Assembly (NCBI GenBank): GCA_035280425.1
Contig: DATEFW010000007.1
Span: forward strand, 1-64,000
DNA from: QHXW01 sp035280425
GTDB taxonomy: Bacteria > Acidobacteriota > Terriglobia > Bryobacterales > Bryobacteraceae
DNA: 64,000 nt
Direction: 5' to 3'
Made by a program: the position numbers and the translations under genes. The notes beneath the pieces were generated by a model. The model worked only from the letters and a program-made list of their open reading frames with translations, made no database searches and was not told the DNA's origin. Shown here piece by piece: positions 36,286-43,818 of this stretch; positions within the stretch are counted from its first letter, which is position 1, and each line of letters starts with the position of its first letter.

Positions 36286-36570
36286 ATGAATGCGTCATTG
36301 ATTCCATTCGTAGCAGGCTGGGTGGCGCTGGCATGCGGTGTTGCGGGCCTCGCCATTTACCGCCGCATGATCTCGGGCCAGGAAGACGAGATGATCCATG
36401 TGCGCGACAGCGAAAGTGTCCATATCAGCCATCAGGCCACCATGGCCCAGCGGCTGGAAATCATCGACCGGTGGGGCAAGATCCTGACGGTGGTGGCGCT
36501 GGTGTATGGGGTGGCGCTGGCCGCCGCTTACTTCTACCAGGTTTGGATGGCGGGGTTCAACCAGGTGTGA
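36286..36570 (+). CDS. Small membrane protein with two helices
   Basis: 94 residues, with AGGAGG upstream of the ATG. Helix 1 is at about 5-25 (IPFVAGWVALACGVAGLAIY) and helix 2 at about 65-88 (ILTVVALVYGVALAAAYFY). The 35-residue loop between them is charged and contains HVRDSESVHISHQ. No heme motif is present. It sits directly before the nine-heme cytochrome gene and is likely an accessory subunit of the inner-membrane complex. Not a recognised family. Confidence 0.75.
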   Translation: MNASLIPFVAGWVALACGVAGLAIYRRMISGQEDEMIHVRDSESVHISHQATMAQRLEIIDRWGKILTVVALVYGVALAAAYFYQVWMAGFNQV

Positions 36571-36584
36571 AGGCCGGGAGAACA

Positions 36585-38267
36585 ATGAGGCGGGCCGGCG
36601 CCTGGCGGCACGCCGGACTCTCTGCCTGCATCCTGATTGCTCTCTGGGCACCGGCTGTTTACGGGCAGGCGCAGGATACCGCGAGCGCGGCGTGCAGCGG
36701 CTGCCACGATGTGGCGGAAAAGGTCGCCAAAGGGGCGCACGCCAAGGTAGGCTGCGTCAGCTGCCACGTAAAGCACGAAGAGTATCCTCATCCGGAAGGC
36801 ATTCCGAAGCCGGCGTGCGCGGGCTGCCACCAGCAGGTGGCTGCCGAACACGCGCGCGGCATCCACGGACAAGAACTCAAAAAGGGCAATGGCGCGGCGC
36901 CCGAGTGCTCAACCTGCCACGGCGCGGCGCATGAAATCGAAGGAACCAAATCCGCGGCGTTCCACGCCAAGGTAGCGGACACCTGCGGGATGTGCCACAG
37001 CGATATCGCCCGCGAGTACCAGGCGAGCGTGCACGGCAAGGCGGTGGCGAAGGGAGTGCCGCAGGCTCCGGTCTGCACGGATTGCCACGGCGAGCACTCG
37101 ATTCTGCCGCCGAGCAATGCGCTCTCTCCGGTCAACGGGCGGAACATCCGGGAAACCTGCGGAAGCTGTCACGGAAATGTCCGGCTGGCGCGCAAATTCG
37201 GCTTGCCGGCGGACCGGCTGGTGAGCTTCGACGCTTCGTTCCACGGCCTGGCGGCGCAGGCGGGTTCGCAGACGGTGGCCAACTGCGCCAGCTGCCACGG
37301 GGTGCACAACATCCTGCCGGCCTCGGATGCGCATTCAACCATCAATGCCAGGAACCTGGCCACCACCTGCGGCCGCTGCCATCCCGGGGCGGGAAAACGG
37401 TTCGCCATCGGCCCGGTGCATCTCACCGAGGCGCGCAGCGAGCCGGCGGCGGTCGGCTGGGTGCGGCGTTTTTATCTGTGGCTGATTCCGATCACCATCG
37501 GGCTGATGCTGATCCACAACGCGGGCGACTGGGCGCGTAAGCTGTATCGCATCCGCCTGCGGCGCGCTATCAACGCCGGGCGCGAGAGCGAGCCATCCCC
37601 GCACATCCGCATGTTTGCATTCGAACGCGTGCAGCACGCGCTATTGGCGGTTTCGTTTATCATCCTGGTCTGGTCGGGTTTCGCGCTGAAATATCCGGAT
37701 CAATGGTGGGCGCGGCCCATTCTGTTCTGGGAAGGCGTGCGGCCCGTGCGCAGCCTGGTGCACCGGGTGGCGGCGGTGGTGTTCATCGCGGTGAGCGTGA
37801 TGCACGTGATTTCGCTCGTTGCCAGCCGCAGGCTGCGGCGGCACTGGGTGGAAATGATCCCGGCGCGGCACGATATCACCGAGGCCGCGGGAACGCTGGC
37901 GTACAACATCGGTTTGGCGGCGGGCGCACCCGCGCGGTCCGAGCACTCTTATGTGGAGAAAGCCGAATACTGGGCGGTGGTGTGGGGCGGCGTGGTGATG
38001 ATCGTTTCGGGCGTGCTGCTGTGGGCCAACGGACTGACACTGGCCTGGATGCCCAAAGCCTGGCTGGACGTCGCCACGGCCGTTCATTTCTACGAAGCGG
38101 TGCTGGCCACACTTGCGATTCTGGTCTGGCATTTCTATTCTGTGATTTTCGACGCCGATGTCTATCCGCTCGACACCGCGCTCATCACCGGATTCAGCCC
38201 CCGGCCGCGCGCGCCGGTGGAGAGCGAAGCGTCGAACGCCCTCGAGGAATCAATCGCTAAATTATGA
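36585..38267 (+). CDS. Nine-heme cytochrome c fused to a b-type membrane cytochrome (CbcL-like architecture)
   Basis: 560 residues from the ATG at 36585; the open frame further upstream overlaps the previous gene. A signal segment is followed by nine CxxCH motifs in the first 270 residues (CSGCH, CVSCH, CAGCH, CSTCH, CGMCH, CTDCH, CGSCH, CASCH, CGRCH). From about residue 290 there are five membrane helices with His in IHNAGD, VQHALL, LVHRVA, VMHVIS and VWHFYS, the pattern of the di-heme b subunit of formate dehydrogenase/hydrogenase. The same fusion (nine c hemes plus HydC/FdnI domain) is known from Geobacter CbcL, a quinol oxidase for extracellular respiration. Ends by ATGA overlap with the next gene. 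Confidence 0.88.
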   Translation: MRRAGAWRHAGLSACILIALWAPAVYGQAQDTASAACSGCHDVAEKVAKGAHAKVGCVSCHVKHEEYPHPEGIPKPACAGCHQQVAAEHARGIHGQELKKGNGAAPECSTCHGAAHEIEGTKSAAFHAKVADTCGMCHSDIAREYQASVHGKAVAKGVPQAPVCTDCHGEHSILPPSNALSPVNGRNIRETCGSCHGNVRLARKFGLPADRLVSFDASFHGLAAQAGSQTVANCASCHGVHNILPASDAHSTINARNLATTCGRCHPGAGKRFAIGPVHLTEARSEPAAVGWVRRFYLWLIPITIGLMLIHNAGDWARKLYRIRLRRAINAGRESEPSPHIRMFAFERVQHALLAVSFIILVWSGFALKYPDQWWARPILFWEGVRPVRSLVHRVAAVVFIAVSVMHVISLVASRRLRRHWVEMIPARHDITEAAGTLAYNIGLAAGAPARSEHSYVEKAEYWAVVWGGVVMIVSGVLLWANGLTLAWMPKAWLDVATAVHFYEAVLATLAILVWHFYSVIFDADVYPLDTALITGFSPRPRAPVESEASNALEESIAKL

Positions 38268-39706
38268 GCCAATCTTCCGTGTCGGCCACTCGCGGCTGGC
38301 TCTCGCCCGTCGTGTATCTCGCGAACAACTGGATCAGCCAGACCGGCGTTGTCGTGGTGACGACGGCGACGGTCTTCTGGCTTTTCCTGCTGCCGACCAC
38401 GTGGCGCGGTGAAGTCGGGAACCCGTATTTCGGGATCCTGGTTTTCCTGGCGCTGCCGGCGGCCTTTATCGCGGGCCTGCTGCTGATCCCGATCGGGATC
38501 TGGTGGCACAGGCGGCGCGACCTGCGCATGGGACGCATGCCGCAGAGCTTTCCGCCGCTGACGTTTCGGAATCCCGACCTGCGGAAGCTGGTTACGTTTG
38601 TCGTGCTGACGACCTTCGTGAACTTAGTGATCAGCAGCCAGGCGACTTACAGCGCGGTCAATTACATGGACAGTGTGGGATTTTGCGGCCAGACGTGCCA
38701 CACGGTCATGCAGCCGGAGTTCACGGCCTACCAGAATTCGCCGCATTCGCGCGTGGAATGCGTGAAGTGCCACATCGGGCCGGGCGCGGGGTGGTTTGTG
38801 CGCAGCAAGCTTTCCGGAGTGGGGCAGGTATTTGCGGTGGCGTTCAATACGTATCCGCGGCCGATCCCGACGCCGGTGCACAACCTGCGCCCGGCGCGCG
38901 AGACCTGCGAGACGTGCCACTGGCCGCAGGTTTATGGCGGGGACCGGCTGAAGGTGATTCCGAAATTCGCCGACGACGAGACCAACACGGAAACCAAGAC
39001 GGTTCTGTTTTTGCATATCGGCGGCGGCAACGGGACGCAGGGGATTCACGGCGCGCACATGGGTCCGGGCATTCGCGTGCGCTATGCGGCGAGCGACGAG
39101 AAGCGGCAGACGATTCCGTGGGTGGAGCACCGGGATCCGGCGGGCAAGGTCGTGGTCTACACCGCAAGCGACGCCAAAGGGCCGATGCCGGGCAATCTGC
39201 CGATCCGCGAGATGGACTGCATGGACTGCCACAACCGGCCGAGCCACGCCTACGAATTGCCGGAGGGGGCGGTCGACCGGGCGATTGCCGCGGGAGCGAT
39301 TTCGCCGGCGCTGCCTTTTGCGCGGAAGCAGAGCGTCGAGATCCTGAAGGCGGAATACCGGACGCGCGCTGACGCGGCCGCGCGGATTCCGAAAGCGTTC
39401 GAGGATTTTTACCGCAGCAAGTACGCCGACGTCTACGCCAGCAAGAAAAGCGACGTGGAGCACGCGGCGCGGACGGTGCTGGCGATTTACAATCGCAATA
39501 TTTTTCCGGCGATGAAGGTGACCTGGGGGGCGTATCCGAACAACATCGGGCACACGGATTTTCCGGGCTGCTTCCGCTGCCACGACGATGCGCACGTGGC
39601 CGAGGGCGGCGCCAAGATCACGCAGGACTGCGGCGCGTGCCACAACCTGCTGGCGATGGAAGAGGCGGCGCCGAAAATTTTGACGGATCTGGGGATCGAG
39701 AAATAG
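38264..39706 (+). CDS. NapC/NirT-type membrane-anchored multiheme cytochrome c
   Basis: 480 residues. Two N-terminal helices at about 25-50 and 60-85 and a third at about 110-128, then the heme domain. Five canonical motifs are present (CVKCH, CETCH, CMDCH, CFRCH, CGACH) and one with extra spacing, C141-x3-C145-H146 (CGQTCH), at the place of the first NapC heme. NapC/NirT proteins oxidise menaquinol or ubiquinol and pass electrons to periplasmic partners; CymA and ImcH do this in metal reduction. Coupled to the CbcL-like gene by a 4-base overlap. Its stop directly abuts that of the convergent Crp gene. Confidence 0.88.
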   Translation: MSQSSVSATRGWLSPVVYLANNWISQTGVVVVTTATVFWLFLLPTTWRGEVGNPYFGILVFLALPAAFIAGLLLIPIGIWWHRRRDLRMGRMPQSFPPLTFRNPDLRKLVTFVVLTTFVNLVISSQATYSAVNYMDSVGFCGQTCHTVMQPEFTAYQNSPHSRVECVKCHIGPGAGWFVRSKLSGVGQVFAVAFNTYPRPIPTPVHNLRPARETCETCHWPQVYGGDRLKVIPKFADDETNTETKTVLFLHIGGGNGTQGIHGAHMGPGIRVRYAASDEKRQTIPWVEHRDPAGKVVVYTASDAKGPMPGNLPIREMDCMDCHNRPSHAYELPEGAVDRAIAAGAISPALPFARKQSVEILKAEYRTRADAAARIPKAFEDFYRSKYADVYASKKSDVEHAARTVLAIYNRNIFPAMKVTWGAYPNNIGHTDFPGCFRCHDDAHVAEGGAKITQDCGACHNLLAMEEAAPKILTDLGIEK

Positions 39707-40390
39707 CTACGGCGTTTCGGCTTGCGCCTCGCGCTCGAGGCCGGCGCGGTCCAAAATCGCGAGATGGTGGCCTTCGACGCGCACGAGTCCATCCGCGCGG
39801 AAGCGGATCAGGTTGCGGGAAACGACTTCGCGGACTGTGCCCAGGCGCGCGGCCAGCTCCTGGTGAGTGACGGGCAGGGCGAACTCGTCGCGGCCGGCTT
39901 GGCGGCTCATCTCGAGCAGCGTTTTTGCCAGCCTGGCGGTGACGCTGCCGAACGTGATGCCTTCGAGAGTCGCGACCAGGTGGCGCAGGCGGCGGCCGAC
40001 GGTGGCGAGAATTTTGAGCGTGATGTCGGGATGGCGTCGGCAAAGCTGCTGGAAATCCGCCTTATTGATGAAATAGACGATGACGTCGCCCACGGCGCGG
40101 GTGGATGCCGGGTAAGGGCCGCCGTCGAATAGGGGCAATTCGGCGACGGAAGATGGCGCGGATTGCAGGCCGATGACCAGCTCGCGTCCGGAGGAAGACG
40201 TCTTGAAGATTTTGACTTCGCCTTGCGCCACCAGAAACATGCCGGCGCACTGTTCACCTTCCCAGAACAGCATCTCGCCCGGGGCATAATGTTTTTCAAT
40301 TAGTAATTGTGCGACGGATTGAATCTCGCCCGCGTTGAGGCCGGAGAACAGCGCGATCTGGGGCAGGATGGCCTGCTTTTGCAAAGGCAT
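39707..40390 (-). CDS. Crp/Fnr family transcriptional regulator
   Basis: 227 residues: cyclic-nucleotide-type beta-roll (about 20-120, EGEQCAGMFLVAQGEVKIF), dimer helix (TLKILATVGRRLRHLV), then a Crp helix-turn-helix (THQELAARLGTVREVVSRNLIRF). The Fnr-type N-terminal Cys cluster is missing, so it is not an oxygen-sensing Fe-S Fnr; the ligand is unknown. It lies between the cytochrome operon and uspA and may control one or both. No Fnr-type TTGAT-N4-ATCAA box was found in the adjacent intergenic regions. Confidence 0.92.
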   Translation of the reverse strand: MPLQKQAILPQIALFSGLNAGEIQSVAQLLIEKHYAPGEMLFWEGEQCAGMFLVAQGEVKIFKTSSSGRELVIGLQSAPSSVAELPLFDGGPYPASTRAVGDVIVYFINKADFQQLCRRHPDITLKILATVGRRLRHLVATLEGITFGSVTARLAKTLLEMSRQAGRDEFALPVTHQELAARLGTVREVVSRNLIRFRADGLVRVEGHHLAILDRAGLEREAQAETP

Positions 40391-40528
40391 GCTTTTAACG
40401 AGATTACACCGGCCGTAGGGCGGAGTTGAAGAAGTCCGTCTGGCTCAAGTCGCCTACCCGTTTGGGGGATTACGCGCAACGCGGTGCATGCTGCGGCCGC
40501 AAGGCATTCTAAAGAATACAAGTAACCT

Positions 40529-40544
40529 TGGCGCATCCCGTGCA
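40529..40544 (+). promoter_or_regulatory. Candidate sigma-54 promoter of uspA
   Basis: TGGCGC, five bases, GTGCA: GG and GC doublets at the correct sigma-54 spacing with two further mismatches. It would start transcription about 15 bases before the uspA ATG, immediately before the AAAGGAG ribosome binding site. Confidence 0.5.
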
Positions 40545-40569
40545 CATCACTCCATGAAAGGAGTTTGCC

Positions 40570-41442
40570 ATGCTGCCCCTTTCGAGGGTGCTTGTGCCGG
40601 TGGATTTTTCGGAGCGCTCGGTGGCCGCGGTGCGATATGCCCGGAGCCTGGCATGCCACTTTCAGGCCGAGCTGATTCTTCTCTACGTTGTGCCGCCGGT
40701 CTCGTATGAATCCAGCGGATTCGAATTCGGCGGGATCGTCATGACCGAGGCATTTCTCGACCGCGCAGCGGAAGCGCGGAAAGAACTGGACAGTTTCCTG
40801 GCAAAGGAACTGGCGGGGCACGGAGTCCGGAAAGTCGTGCTGGAAGGCGATCCGGCGCGGGAGATCGTCGCGTTTGCGCACGATGAGCAAGTGAGCCTGA
40901 TTGTGATGCCGACGCACGGGTACGGCCCCTTCCGGCGGTTTCTGCTGGGATCCGTGACGGCCAAGGTGCTGCATGACGCCGATTGCCTGGTGCTGACGGG
41001 CGTGCATTTGGAGCAAGGGCCGTCACTCGAACCGGTCGCGCCGCGGACGGTCGTGTGCGCCGTCGATTTGGGGCCGCAGAGCATGAAAGTGCTGGAATGC
41101 GCTAAGGGGCTCACGGAACAGTTTCAAGCGGAGCTGGTGCTGGTGCATGCCACGCCGCTCGGCGAAGCACATTTCGAGGAGATGTTCGATCCGGAGTGGC
41201 GCGCGACCATCGGGGAGCGGGTTCGGGAGCGGCTGGACGACCTGATCGAAGAGGCAAAGGCGACGGCCGAGGTGAGTGTGGAAGATGGAAGCCCGGCGGA
41301 TGTGGTGACTGCCGCGGCGCAGCGGTTTAATGCAGACCTTGTCGTGATCGGGCGCAGTGAAGCGGCAGGGATGTTCGGACGGTTGCGGACCAACGCCTAT
41401 TCGATCATCCGGCAGTCACCGTGCCCAGTGGTTAGCGTATAG
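40570..41442 (+). CDS. Tandem universal stress protein (two UspA domains)
   Basis: 290 residues from an ATG with AAAGGAG upstream. Two Usp domains, at about 4-145 and 155-290. The first keeps the ATP-binding pattern G-x2-G-x9-G-S (THGYGPFRRFLLGS). The second is less conserved (GRSEAAGMFGRLRTNAYS) and may not bind ATP. Usp proteins accumulate in growth arrest and respiratory stress. Its position after the cytochrome locus and the sigma-54-like promoter suggest co-regulation. Confidence 0.92.
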   Translation: MLPLSRVLVPVDFSERSVAAVRYARSLACHFQAELILLYVVPPVSYESSGFEFGGIVMTEAFLDRAAEARKELDSFLAKELAGHGVRKVVLEGDPAREIVAFAHDEQVSLIVMPTHGYGPFRRFLLGSVTAKVLHDADCLVLTGVHLEQGPSLEPVAPRTVVCAVDLGPQSMKVLECAKGLTEQFQAELVLVHATPLGEAHFEEMFDPEWRATIGERVRERLDDLIEEAKATAEVSVEDGSPADVVTAAAQRFNADLVVIGRSEAAGMFGRLRTNAYSIIRQSPCPVVSV

Positions 41443-41471
41443 GCAGGCACCGACCAACCTGCTGTGCGCGA

Positions 41472-41512
41472 GCGGCCCGGCGTATAGATTTCTATGCCGG
41501 GCCGCAATTTTT
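41472..41512 (+). terminator. Rho-independent terminator after uspA
   Basis: Ten-base perfect GC-rich stem (GCGGCCCGGC / GCCGGGCCGC at 41472-41481 and 41496-41505), extended inward by ATAGA/TCTAT after a two-base bulge, then a T-run at 41508-41512. It lies about 30 bases after the uspA stop. Confidence 0.85.
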
Positions 41513-41587
41513 AATACCGCCTATTCGAGCAAACTCTGGTTTTTCCGGCAAGCTTCCGGCCGTCAGGGCGCGGCTGAGCCGAGAATT

Positions 41588-41677
41588 TTACTGGATGCAA
41601 ACAACAGCGATCAGCGCAAGCAAAAGGCCGTACTCCGCCAAGGTTGCACCGGCTTTCACGCTGGATTTGATTTTCAT
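41588..41677 (-). CDS. Very short Flp-type (type IVb) prepilin-like peptide
   Basis: 29 residues. The sequence has the Flp prepilin signature: basic leader MKIKSSVKAG, cleavage after Gly10, Glu at mature position 5 followed by Tyr (ATLAEYGLL), then the hydrophobic helix ALIAVV. The mature peptide would be only 19 residues, while Flp pilins are usually about 45-60. It therefore either is a truncated relic or makes a minimal helix. AAAGGA stands ten bases before the ATG and a near-perfect sigma-54 promoter stands upstream, so expression signals are intact. No tad/cpa assembly genes are in the window. Confidence 0.65.
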   Translation of the reverse strand: MKIKSSVKAGATLAEYGLLLALIAVVCIQ

Positions 41678-41706
41678 TTTGCTTAAATCCTTTCAGGGCT
41701 GGCATT

Positions 41707-41722
41707 AGCAAGCCTGGTGCCA
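41707..41722 (-). promoter_or_regulatory. Sigma-54 promoter of the short Flp-like gene
   Basis: On the minus strand TGGCAC, five bases (CAGGC), TTGCT: essentially the full -24/-12 consensus. Transcription would begin near 41697, about 20 bases before the ATG. Just upstream CTCCG and CGGAG arms form a short hairpin at about 41725-41745. Confidence 0.82.
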
Positions 41723-41897
41723 CGGCCGCTCCGCGCGAAACGGAGCCCGCTTTTGCTGTTGAAATGCTTGTGGTAATGAGGCTTGGCGCACAGACGAGCG
41801 GCGAAGATGAAATCAAGTCGGCTTGGCCGCCGGCGGCCGGCTGCTATCCAAACGGATAGACCCGAAAACAAATGGATACGGACGGGGGCGAACGTGT

Positions 41898-42731
41898 TCA
41901 GCCTACGCGGCAATGCGCGCTGACCAGGACGGGCGAGGTCAGCACGCCATTCGAGACGGTTGTTTCCTTTCTCAATTGCTCTTCGAGATTGTCGATTTCA
42001 CTGGCTGAAAACTTGTCGATGCCGAGCGAGCGGGCGAGCGGCAGCATGCTGCGCACGCTTTCGGCAATGTAGCGGTAGACAGGGGAGCCGGGACCACCTT
42101 CGACGCGCGCTTCGAGCCGGACCTGGGGCGGCGGAAGGCCGGCATCGAGGAACGTGCTGCGCAGGCGAAGGCCCATATCCGGATGGGCGCCTGAGGCGCG
42201 AATCACTTCGGCAAACCAGCGGCATACGCGATCGTAAAGCGGCGAGTGGGGTAATGAGTGCAAGCCCGCAACGGAAGCGCTCAGGTGCGATTCGATCAAG
42301 GCGACCAACCCGCCGGGGCGCAGGGAGCGAGCGGCTTGGCGGAGCGTGCGAGCCGGATCAGGCTGGTGCATGAGCACGAAGCGGCCGATTAAAGCGTCCA
42401 CGGTGAGATCCGCTGGAAGCGATGCGATGTCCGTGGCGCGGAACGAGACTTGCGCGAGCCCGGGCGCGGCGGCACGACGGGCGGCGAGCGCAACGGCTTC
42501 GGCCGCGCGGTCAACACCCACAACATGACCGGACGGCGCGACGATTTCCGCGGCGAGAAAGCTGACGTCACCCGCTCCGCAGCCGATATCGAGGACGCGC
42601 ATGCCGCGCGCGAGGCCGGCGCGCAGGAGAAAGGCGCGCGTGAGGTCTTCGAAAAATGCGGCTTGGATTTCCAGGCGCTCCAGCTCATGCGCGGAGTGAC
42701 CGCAGATATATTCAGGCGGCTGCGGCGTCAC
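41898..42731 (-). CDS. Class I SAM-dependent methyltransferase
   Basis: 277 residues. Motif I VLDIGCGAGDVSF is near residue 46, followed by VVGVDRAAEA, and the post-motif segment RTLRQAARSLRPGGLVALIES. This is a Methyltransf_25/UbiE-like small-molecule methylase; the acceptor is not predictable. It overlaps by four bases (ATGA) with the MarR-GNAT gene, so the two are translated together, which suggests a joint role in modifying and sensing a compound. Confidence 0.9.
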   Translation of the reverse strand: MTPQPPEYICGHSAHELERLEIQAAFFEDLTRAFLLRAGLARGMRVLDIGCGAGDVSFLAAEIVAPSGHVVGVDRAAEAVALAARRAAAPGLAQVSFRATDIASLPADLTVDALIGRFVLMHQPDPARTLRQAARSLRPGGLVALIESHLSASVAGLHSLPHSPLYDRVCRWFAEVIRASGAHPDMGLRLRSTFLDAGLPPPQVRLEARVEGGPGSPVYRYIAESVRSMLPLARSLGIDKFSASEIDNLEEQLRKETTVSNGVLTSPVLVSAHCRVG

Positions 42732-43663
42732 AAGGCGAGCTCCCAGGTTTCCGAGACCAGATCGTGGCCGAAACTGTGGTTTGGCCGGCTGGCAATGATG
42801 CGGAAGCCGGATTTTTTATAGATATGCCGCGCGGCGGAGAGATTGCTTTGGGTCCACAGCGTGACCTTGCGGTAGCCGGTTTGACGGGCGAAGCGCACGC
42901 ATTCCTGGACCAGGCGTGCCCCGATGCCCAGGCCCCGCGCTTTCGGCTCGACCAGCAGCAGGCGCAGCTTGGCGACGGTTTTGGATTTTTCTACCAGGAA
43001 GACGGAACCGACGATTTCACCGTCGCGTTCGGCGATCCAGCAGCGCTCGCGCTTGGGATTGAAGTGTTGAATGAATTTCGCGCCGATTTCGGCGACCAGG
43101 GCTTCGAAGGTTTCGTCCCATCCGTATTCCTGGGCGTAGAGCGCGCCATGGCGATGAATGACCCAGCCGATGTCGCCGGGCTGATGGGAGCGGAGCAGGT
43201 AGGGAGTCTTGGTTTCCGTGCGGCCGCCGAGCAGGCTTTGAACAACGGCGAGAGCGCCAATAAGCCGGTTCTGTTCACTGCGAGGCAATTTACCGAGGAT
43301 GCCGGCGATCTGGTGGTGAGCTTTTTGGTCGAGCCGGCGAAACGCGGCATGGCCACGGCTGCTGAGCGAGAGGTGGCTCTGGCGGGCGTCGGTTTCAGAA
43401 GGCCGGCGCGTGACCAGACCGCGTTTTTCGAAACCCTGGAGGATGCGGCTCAGGTATCCGGCATCGAGGCCGAGAGCTTTGGCGAGTTCCGTCGAGGTGG
43501 GGCGCTCGCGGTGGGCCAGCTCGAACAGAACGCGCACTTCGGTGAGGGAGAACGGGCTTTCGAGATATCCCTGGTCGAGCAGCCCGATCTGCCGGGTGTA
43601 GAAGCGGTTGAAGCCGCGCACGGCATCCACGCGCGAATCAGAGGCAATTACGGGCATGAGCAC
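42728..43663 (-). CDS. MarR-type regulator fused to a GNAT acetyltransferase
   Basis: 311 residues. Residues 1-150 form a MarR winged helix (SLTEVRVLFELAHRE, STELAKALGLDAGYLSRILQ, then a RRPSETDARQ wing). Residues about 160-311 form a GNAT domain with the acetyl-CoA loop EPKARGLGIGARL. Such fusions are widespread but their targets are rarely known. A 13-base inverted repeat lies 30 bases upstream and is a good operator candidate. The gene is followed by the coupled methyltransferase. Confidence 0.92.
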   Translation of the reverse strand: MLMPVIASDSRVDAVRGFNRFYTRQIGLLDQGYLESPFSLTEVRVLFELAHRERPTSTELAKALGLDAGYLSRILQGFEKRGLVTRRPSETDARQSHLSLSSRGHAAFRRLDQKAHHQIAGILGKLPRSEQNRLIGALAVVQSLLGGRTETKTPYLLRSHQPGDIGWVIHRHGALYAQEYGWDETFEALVAEIGAKFIQHFNPKRERCWIAERDGEIVGSVFLVEKSKTVAKLRLLLVEPKARGLGIGARLVQECVRFARQTGYRKVTLWTQSNLSAARHIYKKSGFRIIASRPNHSFGHDLVSETWELAL

Positions 43664-43693
43664 CTCGTGTTCGCTTATTGTGATCTCATTTAT

Positions 43694-43706
43694 TTGACTG
43701 TGTCAA
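43694..43706. promoter_or_regulatory. Probable operator of the MarR-GNAT gene
   Basis: TTGAC, three bases, GTCAA: an inverted repeat of the kind bound by MarR dimers, 31 bases upstream of the start. Another half-site, AGTCAAC, lies 20 bases further upstream at about 43723-43729. Autorepression is the usual mode for such regulators. Confidence 0.55.
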
Positions 43707-43818
43707 TTATCTTGGTGGACCTAGTCAACTAACCGCTTTCACGCAGAGCCCGCCGGTCAACAGAGGGCAATCAAAAAGGCGCATCCCGGGCCCGCCGCCG
43801 GTGTTATAGTGCCACGCT

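Noticed and set aside
40391..40569. Possible Fnr/Crp box between the Crp gene and uspA
   Set aside because: No TTGAT-N4-ATCAA or TGTGA-N6-TCACA site was found. Only unrelated TTGA words are present.
41678..41760. Possible c-di-GMP riboswitch before the short pilin gene
   Set aside because: The leader predicted from the sigma-54 promoter is only about 20 bases, too short for a GEMM element, and the conserved core is not present.
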